This document shows, piece after piece, positions 6,834-12,679 of a stretch of 12,679 nucleotides of DNA. Numbering within the stretch: the stretch's first letter is position 1; each line of letters begins with the position of its first letter. The DNA is from an uncultured Prevotella sp. (GTDB lineage: Bacteria > Bacteroidota > Bacteroidia > Bacteroidales > Bacteroidaceae). Made by a program: the position numbers and the translations under genes. Location of the stretch: the NCBI GenBank assembly GCA_900551985.1, contig URYG01000080.1, positions 1 through 12,679 of the forward strand, in the 5' to 3' direction. The notes beneath the pieces were generated by a model. The model did not search any database and had not been told where the DNA came from. It saw only the letters and a program-made list of their open reading frames with translations.

Positions 6834-7505
6834 TTATTGACCTACTGCTACTTTAGCGTGACGAATCACCTTGTCGTTGAGGGTGTAACCAGTCTGTACG
6901 CAGTCGATTACCTTTCCCTTCTTGTCATCGCCCATTCCTGGTACCATAGCGATTGCCTCGTGGAAATCAACATCGAAATCCTTGTCAGCAGTCTCGATCT
7001 TCTTCACGCCGAGACCTTCGAGAGTCTTGGTGAACTTGTTGAAAATCATCTGTACACCTTCCTTGATAGCCTTAGGATCTTCGCTCTTGTCGGCAAGTGC
7101 GCGCTCAAAGTCGTCGAGGATAGGAAGGATGGCAGAGATGGTCTTCTCGCCACCATTGAGAATCAGTTCTGTCTTCTCCTTCATGGTGCGCTTGCGGTAG
7201 TTCTCAAACTCTGCAGTCTTGTAAAGCAAAGCCTTCTTGAGCTCTTCTACTTCCTGCTGAGCCTTCTTCAGAGGGTCAACTTCTGCCTTGTCTGCCGCAT
7301 TGTCAGTATTCTCTGCCTGACTGTCAGTGTCAGCCGACTTTGTGTCAGCCTTTTCTGCATTCTGCTCATCAGTCTTGTTCTCTACATTATCGTTATTCTG
7401 GGTAGCGTTCTGTTCAGCATTCTCATTGAGAACCTGTTCCTTTGCGTTACCGTCCTCTATATTAATCTTCTTTTCTTTTGACATAGCCTTAATTTTTTTA
7501 AACAT
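6834..7505 (-). CDS. grpE: Nucleotide exchange factor GrpE
   Basis: Dimeric exchange factor that releases ADP from DnaK. The protein has a long, acidic, Asn/Glu/Ala-rich low-complexity N-terminus (to about residue 77), then a coiled-coil region beginning near DPLKKAQQEVEEL, and the GrpE core with FENYRKRT, PILDDFERAL, FHEAIAMVPG and the C-terminal signature ending QTGYTLNDKVIRHAKVAVG. Length is 223 residues from the first ATG. A second in-frame ATG at residue 8 (position 7484, MSKEKK) has an A-rich leader before it and resembles family N-termini more closely, so the true start may be there; the outer start is given because the sequence does not settle it. The gene leads the grpE-dnaJ pair and sits below the hairpin that ends the ABC-F gene. 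No CIRCE element is present upstream. Confidence 0.96.
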   Translation of the reverse strand: MFKKIKAMSKEKKINIEDGNAKEQVLNENAEQNATQNNDNVENKTDEQNAEKADTKSADTDSQAENTDNAADKAEVDPLKKAQQEVEELKKALLYKTAEFENYRKRTMKEKTELILNGGEKTISAILPILDDFERALADKSEDPKAIKEGVQMIFNKFTKTLEGLGVKKIETADKDFDVDFHEAIAMVPGMGDDKKGKVIDCVQTGYTLNDKVIRHAKVAVGQ

Positions 7506-7532
7506 GATTATTCTTTTGTTGGTTGTTTTGAC

Positions 7533-7569
7533 AAAAAGTGTGCCAACTCGATTCGCATCGAATTGGCAC
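7533..7569 (-). terminator. Intrinsic terminator after the ABC-F gene, just upstream of grpE
   Basis: On the minus strand GTGCCAA and TTGGCAC form the base of a 13-bp unbroken stem (7557-7569 with 7540-7552, one G-U pair) with a 4-nt loop, followed by ACTTTTTG. It begins 38 nt past the ABC-F stop codon. Its last arm plus downstream bases also resemble a sigma-54 promoter, discussed as a finding. Confidence 0.8.
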
Positions 7570-7606
7570 TAGTATTAACTTTAAAATGTATTAATATGGT
7601 TTTCTA

Positions 7607-9226
7607 TTATTGTACTCCGTACATCTTAGCCTTCTGCTCCTTGATAGCCTCATCGTAGATGTACTCATCATAAGACATCAGCTTGTCGATGGTTCCAGAA
7701 GGAGTGAGCTCGATGATGCGGTTTGCCACGGTGTTGATGAACTCGTGGTCGTGGCTGGCGAAGAGTACGTTACCCTTGAATGCTACCAGGTTGTTGTTGA
7801 ATGCCTGGATACTCTCCAAGTCCAGGTGGTTGGTTGGAGTATCGAGAATCAGACAGTTGGCGTTCTGCAACTGCATGCGGGCAATCATACATCTCATCTT
7901 CTCACCTCCGGAGAGTACGTTCACCTTCTTCAACACTTCCTCACCGCTGAAGAGCATTCTACCTAAGTAACCCTTCATGGCTACCTCGTTGCCTGGACCA
8001 TACTGGCTCAACCAATCTACGAGGTTCATGTCGCTCTGGAAGAACTCTGTATTGTCGAGTGGAAGATAGGCTGTTGTGATGGTCACACCCCACTTATACT
8101 CACCTGCGTCAGCCTTGCGGTTGCCGTTGATGATTTCGAAGAGGGCAGTCATTGCCTTAGGGTTGTGAGAGAGGAATACTACCTTCTCGCCCTTCTCGAT
8201 ATTGAAGTTTACGTTGTCGAAGAGTACTGTTCCGTCCTCATCGCAAGCCTTCAAGCCCTCAACCTCCAGGATCTGGTTACCTGGTTCACGGTCCATCTGG
8301 AAGATGATGCCTGGGTACTTACGGCTAGATGGGCGGATTTCCTCAACATTCAGCTTCTCCAACATCTTCTTGCGGGATGTGGTCTGCTTACTCTTAGCCA
8401 CATTGGCAGAGAATCGGCGGATGAACTCCTCCAACTGCTTCTTCTTCTCCTCGGCCTTCATCTTCTGGTTCTGAGCCTGACGGAGAGCCAACTGAGAACT
8501 CTCGTACCAGAAAGAGTAGTTACCGGCAAACATGGTTACCTTACCGAAGTCAATATCCACGGTCTGTGTGCTGACAGCATCGAGGAAGTGACGGTCGTGA
8601 GAAACCACGAGAACAGTCTGCTCGATGTTGCTGAGGTATTCCTCCAGCCACTCTACGGTGTCGAGGTCGAGGTCATTGGTAGGCTCATCGAGGAGGAGGT
8701 TGTCTGGGTTGCCGAAGAGAGCCTTCGCCAACATTACGCGCACCTTCTCTGTGTTAGAAAGCTCACCAACGAGCTTGTCGTGGCGATCTTCCTTTACGCC
8801 AAGGTTCTGAAGCAACTGGGCAGCATTGCTCTCTGCCTCCCAACCGTTCATCTCGGCAAACTTAAGCTCCAGCTCAGCTGCGAGGTTACCATCCTCTTCT
8901 GTCATCTCTGGCTTAGAGTAGAGGCGCTCGCGCTCCTTCATGTTTTCCCACAAAGGCTGATGACCCATCAGAACGGTGTCCATCACGCGGAACTCGTCAT
9001 ACTTGAAGTGGTCCTGCTCCAAAACGGAAAGGCGCTCGCCTGGACCCATCTCCACTGTACCCTTGTTTGGTTCCAGATCGCCGCTGATGGCGCGGAGGAG
9101 AGTTGACTTACCGGCACCGTTGGCACCGATTACGCCGTAAATATTACCATGTGTGAACTTGAGGTTTACATCTTTGTAAAGCACTCGCTTACCGAATTGA
9201 ATTGCAAGATTTTGTACTGTAATCAT
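7607..9226 (-). CDS. YbiT-like ABC-F ATPase with one degenerate ATP site
   Basis: Cytoplasmic ABC-F protein of 539 residues: two fused nucleotide-binding domains and a charged linker, no membrane segments. ABC-F proteins bind the ribosomal E site and act in translation; length and sequence match the YbiT group best. NBD1 has Walker A GANGAGKS (34-41), Q-loop Gln71, Walker B LLLDE (177-181) and switch His210. The linker (about 243-320) is rich in Lys/Gln and contains RRFSANVAKSKQTTSRKK. NBD2 keeps the signature LSGGEK (438-443) and His492, but its Walker A reads SHNPKAMT (353-360, Met in place of Lys), its Q-loop Gln is replaced (around Pro389), and its Walker B reads LILDT (459-463, Thr in place of the catalytic Glu). 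The NBD1 signature is LSNTEK (156-161) instead of LSGGEK. So only the composite site using NBD1 Walker motifs and the NBD2 signature is canonical. The gene has its own promoter and terminator. Role in this organism is unknown; nothing suggests antibiotic resistance specifically. Confidence 0.93.
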   Translation of the reverse strand: MITVQNLAIQFGKRVLYKDVNLKFTHGNIYGVIGANGAGKSTLLRAISGDLEPNKGTVEMGPGERLSVLEQDHFKYDEFRVMDTVLMGHQPLWENMKERERLYSKPEMTEEDGNLAAELELKFAEMNGWEAESNAAQLLQNLGVKEDRHDKLVGELSNTEKVRVMLAKALFGNPDNLLLDEPTNDLDLDTVEWLEEYLSNIEQTVLVVSHDRHFLDAVSTQTVDIDFGKVTMFAGNYSFWYESSQLALRQAQNQKMKAEEKKKQLEEFIRRFSANVAKSKQTTSRKKMLEKLNVEEIRPSSRKYPGIIFQMDREPGNQILEVEGLKACDEDGTVLFDNVNFNIEKGEKVVFLSHNPKAMTALFEIINGNRKADAGEYKWGVTITTAYLPLDNTEFFQSDMNLVDWLSQYGPGNEVAMKGYLGRMLFSGEEVLKKVNVLSGGEKMRCMIARMQLQNANCLILDTPTNHLDLESIQAFNNNLVAFKGNVLFASHDHEFINTVANRIIELTPSGTIDKLMSYDEYIYDEAIKEQKAKMYGVQ

Positions 9227-9274
9227 TCCTTATTTCTAAATATCTTTTTATCTGATTTTATCTTTATTTGGGTG

Positions 9275-9304
9275 CAAAGGTACGAAAAATTATTTGTATA
9301 TCAA
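9275..9304 (-). promoter_or_regulatory. Bacteroidota-type promoter of the ABC-F gene
   Basis: On the minus strand TTG (complement of 9302-9304) is followed by 19 nt and then TACCTTTG (complement of 9275-9282), a perfect match to the primary sigma factor pattern TTG-N19-TAnnTTTG of Bacteroidota. Transcription would begin near 9268, giving a leader of roughly 40 nt. Confidence 0.8.
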
Positions 9305-9353
9305 TGTTTTATTGGCAAAAGTTACTAATTTTTAGTTAAAAACTGGGCTACTC

Positions 9354-9384
9354 TTTGTTATTTTGCAGAAAAGTCTTACTTTTG
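9354..9384 (+). promoter_or_regulatory. Bacteroidota-type promoter of the RluA-family gene
   Basis: TTTG at 9354-9357, 19 nt, then TACTTTTG at 9377-9384, a perfect TTTG-N19-TAnnTTTG match. It diverges from the ABC-F promoter, with about 50 nt between the two. The expected start near 9391 leaves a leader of about 84 nt before the gene, containing the 10-bp palindrome TTGGCGCCAA (9394-9403) and a possible 11-codon leader frame. Confidence 0.8.
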
Positions 9385-9442
9385 TAGGCTGAATTGGCGC
9401 CAATAGGGGCTGATTCTTCGGTTTGAGTGTTAAGAACAAAAG

Positions 9443-9478
9443 ATGAATCCAAAACACGAAATTGGTTTTAGAACATGA
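9443..9478 (+). CDS. Possible 11-codon leader peptide overlapping the RluA-family start
   Basis: ATG at 9443 opens MNPKHEIGFRT and stops at TGA 9476-9478, which overlaps the ATG (9475-9477) of the downstream gene in an ATGA arrangement. This layout is typical of translational coupling. The frame is too short for statistical support, and the peptide resembles nothing I recognise, so it may be chance. Confidence 0.25.
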   Translation: MNPKHEIGFRT

Positions 9479-10515
9479 GACAACAAAATAGAAAAGGAAA
9501 ATTTAGTAAGCACACCAACAATGCTTATGGCTACGGAAATCCCAATGAATACGACCACTACAAGGTGGAGAAGCCTGCGCAGTTGCTGGAATGGCTGATG
9601 GAAAACGTGAAAGGTCCTAGCAAGACCAAGGTGAAGCAGACGCTGCAGGGCAGGGGAATCAAGGTGGATGGAAAGACCATCACCCAGTTTGATTATGCCC
9701 TGAAACCTGGCATGAAGGTGAGTGTGAGCAAGACCAAGAAGAACCAGGATGTCTTCAAGAGCCGTTATCTCAAGATTGTCTATGAGGATCGTTATCTTAT
9801 CGTCATTGAGAAGAATGTGGGTATTCTCAGTATGGCTGCCGGTCACTCTACTCTGAATGTGAAGAGCGTATTGGATGATTACTTCCACAAGACACGCCAG
9901 AACTGTCAGGCTCATGTGGTGCACCGTCTTGACCGAGATACTTCGGGCTTGATGATTTACGCCAAGGACAAGCAGACTGAACTTGCCCTGGAAGACGACT
10001 GGCACCATAATGTATATGACCGCCGATACGTGGCGCTGGTTTCAGGAGAAATGGAGGAGGATGAAGGTACGGTTGCCAACTGGTTGAAGGACAACAAGGC
10101 GTACATTACCTTTGCCAGCGAAACTGACAATGGTGGCAAGTATGCTGTTACCCATTTCCATACCCTGCAGCGAACTACTGCGCATTCTCTGGTAGAGTAT
10201 AAGTTGGAAACAGGCCGCAAGAACCAGATTCGTGTTCATACTGCCGATATGGGTCATCCTGTGTGTGGAGACATCAAGTATGGTAACGGTGATGATCCAT
10301 GTGGTCGCCTTTGCCTGCACGCCTATGTTCTCTGCTTCTATCATCCGGTAACCCATCAGCCAATGGAATTCGAGACTCCGATTCCTAATGAATTCGTCAG
10401 AGCGATGAAGGAAGATAACAGACTATTTGATGAAAGAGACAGATTTGATGAGAGAGGCAGAAATCCTAAGGATGCCAATCGCAAACCATTCAGAAAGGAG
10501 GGACGAAATGGATAA
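9475..10515 (+). CDS. RluA-family RNA pseudouridine synthase
   Basis: Converts specific uridines in structured RNA, probably 23S rRNA, to pseudouridine. The 346-residue protein has a basic N-terminus (1-30), an S4-like RNA-binding domain (about 33-85) with the VKQTLQGRGIKVDGK stretch, and the RluA catalytic domain (about 100-315) with motif HRLDRDTSG (150-158), where Asp153 is the catalytic aspartate, and KNQIRVH near residue 248. The C-terminal tail (about 318-346) is unusual: highly charged, with DERDRFDERGR and a Lys/Arg-rich end, probably disordered. The ATG is fixed by an in-frame TAG two codons upstream. The exact target uridine cannot be assigned, as the RluA family has several paralogues. 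The gene has its own promoter and overlaps the next gene by 8 nt. Confidence 0.93.
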   Translation: MRQQNRKGKFSKHTNNAYGYGNPNEYDHYKVEKPAQLLEWLMENVKGPSKTKVKQTLQGRGIKVDGKTITQFDYALKPGMKVSVSKTKKNQDVFKSRYLKIVYEDRYLIVIEKNVGILSMAAGHSTLNVKSVLDDYFHKTRQNCQAHVVHRLDRDTSGLMIYAKDKQTELALEDDWHHNVYDRRYVALVSGEMEEDEGTVANWLKDNKAYITFASETDNGGKYAVTHFHTLQRTTAHSLVEYKLETGRKNQIRVHTADMGHPVCGDIKYGNGDDPCGRLCLHAYVLCFYHPVTHQPMEFETPIPNEFVRAMKEDNRLFDERDRFDERGRNPKDANRKPFRKEGRNG

Positions 10516-10663
10516 TAATTTCCTTTATTATGCTTTTGCCCTGGTGGCGCTGGTTGTTGGTCTCTTTATCCTGAAGAAGGTTGCAACCTGTTTGGTCAAG
10601 ACGGTGGTGGGAGTCATTCTCGTGGCTGTTCTTGCTGCCATTTATTGGCTTTATTTACCTTAA
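10508..10663 (+). CDS. Small two-helix membrane protein, translationally coupled to the RluA-family gene
   Basis: Unrecognised 51-residue hydrophobic protein starting MDNNFLYYAF. The ATG at 10508 lies inside the end of the preceding gene and overlaps it by 8 nt. Two probable membrane helices span residues 5-22 and 32-50, joined by a short basic turn with KKVATCLVK; the protein ends YWLYLP. A longer in-frame start exists upstream at 10427, but it would add 27 polar residues that overlap the RluA-family tail in another frame, so the short start is preferred. Real status is supported by the overlap, the clean helical pattern and the absence of any other explanation for the stretch. It could be a small membrane-stress or regulatory peptide, but nothing in the sequence shows which. 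It is probably expressed from the promoter at 9354-9384. Confidence 0.65.
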   Translation: MDNNFLYYAFALVALVVGLFILKKVATCLVKTVVGVILVAVLAAIYWLYLP

Positions 10664-10707
10664 GGGGTTTATTTATCTCAGGAACTATTGGCTTTTATTT
10701 ATCTTAA
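10643..10707 (+). repeat. Partial duplication of the small gene's 3' end
   Basis: TATTGGCTTTATTTACCTTAA at 10643-10663 (the last codons of the small membrane gene) recurs at 10686-10707 with one inserted T and one C-to-T change. A third, shorter match, TTATTTATCT, lies between them at about 10669-10678. It looks like a local tandem-type duplication after the stop codon. Confidence 0.55.
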
Positions 10708-10742
10708 AAGCGTCAAGACCATTTCATACATATCATAAAAAT

Positions 10743-10782
10743 AGTCCGGTAAGAATCAAGCTTTCGCTTGCCTTACCGGACT
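10743..10782. terminator. Bidirectional terminator-like hairpin between convergent genes
   Basis: AGTCCGGTAAG (10743-10753) pairs perfectly with CTTACCGGACT (10772-10782), and the interior holds a second stem CAAGC/GCTTG (10757-10761 with 10766-10770) closed by TTTC. On the minus strand it is followed by ATTTTTATG, a good fit to a terminator for uxaB 75 nt past its stop. On the plus strand a weaker T-rich tract follows, which could end the RluA-family and small-gene transcript. Confidence 0.85.
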
Positions 10783-10856
10783 TTACGTTATCTTTTTACC
10801 TTAATAATACCTATTTATATTGTTTTTTCAATTGGTATTGTCTTTTTTATCCAATA

Positions 10857-12338
10857 TTAGAGGATAGTCTTCACTGCCTCCAACATACCCTTCTCCTGGA
10901 TGATGTCGAGATCCTTCTTAACCAACTCTGTCAAGCCAGGAACAGTCTCGTTCAAATTCTCATGCCAGATGTAGTCGAAGCCGAGTACGCCCTCTGCTAC
11001 CTTCTGGGTGTCGCCAGTAGCCCAAAGCTCTGTGAGCTTATCCATGATCTTCTGGTCATCATTTGGCTGGATAGGAGCACCGTCCTCACGAACGCCACCC
11101 TTATAGTAAGTGATGATGGCTGCAAGACCGAATACCAATCCCTGTGGTAACTCACCCTTACGCTCCAAGTAGATCTTCACGCCAGGGAGGTCGCGAGTCT
11201 CGAACTTAGGGAATGAGTTCAGCATGATGCTAGTTACCTGATGGTCAACGAATGGGTTCTCGAAACGCTCCAATACGTCAGAAGCGAACTTCTGAAGCTC
11301 GTCCATAGGGAGGTTCAATGTCTGCATCAACTCCTCGAACTGTACCTTGTGGATGTACTTGCCCAATACTGGGTGCTCGCATGCGTCGCGAACGATGTTC
11401 ACACCGCTGAGGTATGTAACAGGGCTCAATACTGTGTGAGGGCCATTCAGCAAAGTAACCTTACGCTCGTGGTATGGCTTCTCGTTGTCTGTGATGAGAA
11501 CGTGGAGACCAGCCTTGTGAGCAGGGAACTCTTCCTGCATCTGCTCTACAGTCATGTTCTCTGCCTTCTCGATTACCCAGAGGTGGAAGCTCTCAGCCTT
11601 TACTACGAGGTTATCCTTGTAGCAAACCTTCTGCTGGATTTCCTTGATGGTGTCGCGTGGGAAGCCAGGAACAATACGGTCAACGAGTGTAGCGCAAACG
11701 TAGCAGTGGTTGGTGAACCACTCCTTGAAGCCCTCGTAGTCAGCACCCATGTCTTCCTTCCAAAGCTCGATATACTGGTAGATGCACTCCTTCAGGTGGT
11801 GACCGTTCAAGAAAATCAACTCGCAAGGCATCAGGATCATACCCTTGGTAGGGTCGCCCTCGAAGAACTTGTAGCGGTGGAACAGCAACTGAACCAACTT
11901 ACCAGGGTAAGAAGCTGCAGGAGCATCTGTGAACTTGCAAGAATCATCGAAAGCAATACCAGCCTCCGTAGTGTTAGAGATGATGAAGCGCATCTCTGGC
12001 TGCTCAGCCAAAGCCATGAAAGCCTGGTTCTGAGAATATGGGTTCAACGCACGGCTGATTACGTCGATACGCTCCAATGTATTGATAGCCTGACCGTTCT
12101 CCTTACCCTGAAGGTTAACATGATAGAGGCAGTCCTGACCATTCAACCAATCTACCATACCGCCAGCCAATGGCTGAACGACAACGACAGAACCGTTGAA
12201 GTCGGTTTTCTTATTCATATTCCATACAATCCAATCTACGAATGCACGGAGGAAGTTACCTTCACCAAACTGAATGATTCTCTCAGGAGCGACACTCTTA
12301 GGAGCGGTACGCTTGTTTAATGCTTTAAGTTCTTTCAT
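10857..12338 (-). CDS. uxaB: Tagaturonate reductase (altronate oxidoreductase)
   Basis: NADH-dependent cytoplasmic enzyme that reduces D-tagaturonate to D-altronate in galacturonate breakdown. It belongs to the polyol-specific long-chain dehydrogenase (mannitol dehydrogenase) family; 493 residues is close to the E. coli UxaB length. Motifs: an N-terminal IIQFGEGNFLRAFVDW (21-36) dinucleotide-binding region, SNTTEAGI (121-128), LVDRIVPGFPRD (218-229), and the catalytic K-x4-N-x2-H triad Lys293, Asn298, His301 within KPYHERKVTLLNGPHT. The closing IQEKGMLEAVK also resembles UxaB. Fructuronate reductase (UxuB) is the nearest alternative, but the N-terminal and C-terminal segments fit UxaB better. 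No uxaA or uxaC is adjacent, so the pathway genes are dispersed. It has a candidate promoter 40 nt upstream and a terminator downstream. Confidence 0.93.
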   Translation of the reverse strand: MKELKALNKRTAPKSVAPERIIQFGEGNFLRAFVDWIVWNMNKKTDFNGSVVVVQPLAGGMVDWLNGQDCLYHVNLQGKENGQAINTLERIDVISRALNPYSQNQAFMALAEQPEMRFIISNTTEAGIAFDDSCKFTDAPAASYPGKLVQLLFHRYKFFEGDPTKGMILMPCELIFLNGHHLKECIYQYIELWKEDMGADYEGFKEWFTNHCYVCATLVDRIVPGFPRDTIKEIQQKVCYKDNLVVKAESFHLWVIEKAENMTVEQMQEEFPAHKAGLHVLITDNEKPYHERKVTLLNGPHTVLSPVTYLSGVNIVRDACEHPVLGKYIHKVQFEELMQTLNLPMDELQKFASDVLERFENPFVDHQVTSIMLNSFPKFETRDLPGVKIYLERKGELPQGLVFGLAAIITYYKGGVREDGAPIQPNDDQKIMDKLTELWATGDTQKVAEGVLGFDYIWHENLNETVPGLTELVKKDLDIIQEKGMLEAVKTIL

Positions 12339-12377
12339 GATTTGTTTATGTTATTATTTTGTTTTAAATTTCCGATG

Positions 12378-12413
12378 CAAAGGTATAAAATATTCCTTTA
12401 CCTTATATCATAA
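12378..12413 (-). promoter_or_regulatory. Candidate Bacteroidota promoter for uxaB
   Basis: On the minus strand TACCTTTG (complement of 12378-12385) matches the -7 consensus exactly. The -33 element is weaker: TTTATG (complement of 12408-12413) at a 22-nt spacing. The predicted start lies near 12371, about 33 nt before the uxaB ATG. Confidence 0.6.
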
Positions 12414-12562
12414 ATGCACCAAAATCGTCCGTAAAGGTTTGCGTAATTAGAGGAGAAATCACTCACAAGGAATCTACACTTTTCATGCGTTACTCACATA
12501 TTACTCACAAAAAGGCTATTTATACCTTATTTATAATAAGAACTGATGGATAGGGGAGAAAG
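12386..12562. other. A/T-rich spacer between uxaB and tRNA-Gly with short repeats
   Basis: No gene was found in this spacer. It contains TTACTCACA twice (12490-12498 and 12501-12509) and a related TCACTCACA (12459-12467), plus the octamer TACCTTAT at 12399-12406 and 12523-12530. A short CTTATT/AATAAG palindrome lies at about 12526-12540. None of these has an identified function. Confidence 0.5.
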
Positions 12563-12612
12563 AAAAAAATAAGGTATTAAAAACCACAACTATCTGATTT
12601 TCAATACCTTAT
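12563..12612 (-). terminator. Intrinsic terminator of the tRNA-Gly gene
   Basis: On the minus strand ATAAGGTATT (complement of 12603-12612) pairs perfectly with AATACCTTAT (complement of 12569-12578), with possible A/T extension into the 24-nt loop, and is followed by a run of seven T residues (complement of 12563-12569). It starts 6 nt after the mature tRNA end. The stem is A/T-rich and the loop long, but the arrangement fits a tRNA terminator. Confidence 0.75.
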
Positions 12613-12618
12613 CTCTTG

Positions 12619-12679
12619 AGCGGGATACGGGAATCGAACCCGCCTCCCAGGCTTGGGAAGCCCGTGCACTACCGATGTG
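12619..12679 (-). tRNA. tRNA-Gly(CCC), 5' end cut by the window edge
   Basis: Read on the minus strand, the anticodon stem CGGGC/GCCTG encloses the loop TTCCCAA with anticodon CCC, decoding GGG (glycine). The T arm GCGGG-TTCGATT-CCCGT is complete, the 3' acceptor strand reads ATCCCGC with discriminator U73, and CCA is not encoded. The D arm begins at the window edge as CAC with loop ATCGGTA and partner GTGC. About 10 nt at the 5' end (acceptor strand, positions 8-9 and the first D-stem base) lie beyond the window. Confidence 0.95.

Noticed and set aside
7540..7569. CIRCE heat-shock operator upstream of grpE
   Set aside because: The inverted repeat is GTGCCAA/TTGGCAC with a different spacing, not TTAGCACTC-N9-GAGTGCTAA, and it works better as a terminator.
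8165..9106. 313-codon plus-strand frame over the ABC-F gene
   Set aside because: It is antisense to conserved Walker and signature motifs and has no independent support.
11241..12320. 359-codon plus-strand frame over uxaB
   Set aside because: It is antisense to a full-length tagaturonate reductase and lacks any domain pattern.

Overview
The window comes from a member of the Bacteroidota, most likely the order Bacteroidales and probably Prevotella/Segatella. The evidence is the protein style (FHS-family sugar carrier beside galK and galM, a YbiT-type ABC-F protein), the lack of Shine-Dalgarno sequences, A/T-rich leaders, promoters of the TTTG-N19-TAnnTTTG type, and a tRNA gene without an encoded CCA. 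The genus is an inference from sequence style, not a database match.

Layout, left to right. Positions 1-242 hold no convincing gene but contain a palindromic element (about 45-182) with a 25-bp closing stem and several internal hairpins. A galactose block on the minus strand follows: galM (4135 to 3050), an FHS-type sugar:proton symporter (2916 to 1570) and galK (1466 to 306), ending at a strong intrinsic terminator (243-278). A second strong intrinsic terminator lies inside this block between galM and the transporter, a weaker hairpin lies between the transporter and galK, and galM has a large nested inverted repeat in its leader. Upstream on the same strand are folC (folate polyglutamylation), the chaperone pair grpE-dnaJ, and a YbiT-like ABC-F ATPase. 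Terminators separate dnaJ from folC and the ABC-F gene from grpE.

At about 9.2-9.5 kb the direction changes. Two good Bacteroidota promoters diverge, one for the ABC-F gene and one for an RluA-family pseudouridine synthase on the plus strand. The synthase gene overlaps the start of a 51-residue two-helix membrane protein. A bidirectional terminator-like hairpin at 10743-10782 separates this pair from the convergent uxaB (tagaturonate reductase). The right edge holds a truncated tRNA-Gly(CCC) on the minus strand with its own terminator.

Functionally, GalM, the transporter and GalK form a galactose uptake and entry module for the Leloir pathway; galT and galE are not in the window. UxaB serves galacturonate breakdown and stands alone here. 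DnaJ and GrpE are DnaK co-chaperones. The ABC-F protein and the RluA enzyme both act on ribosomes or rRNA.

Most of the window is ordinary housekeeping and sugar metabolism. The best leads are: the ABC-F protein, in which one of the two ATP sites has lost Walker A, Q-loop, catalytic Glu and the partner signature motif while the other is intact; the structured palindromic element at the left edge; the nested inverted repeat before galM; and the small membrane protein coupled to the RluA gene. No mobile element, CRISPR array or defence gene was found.
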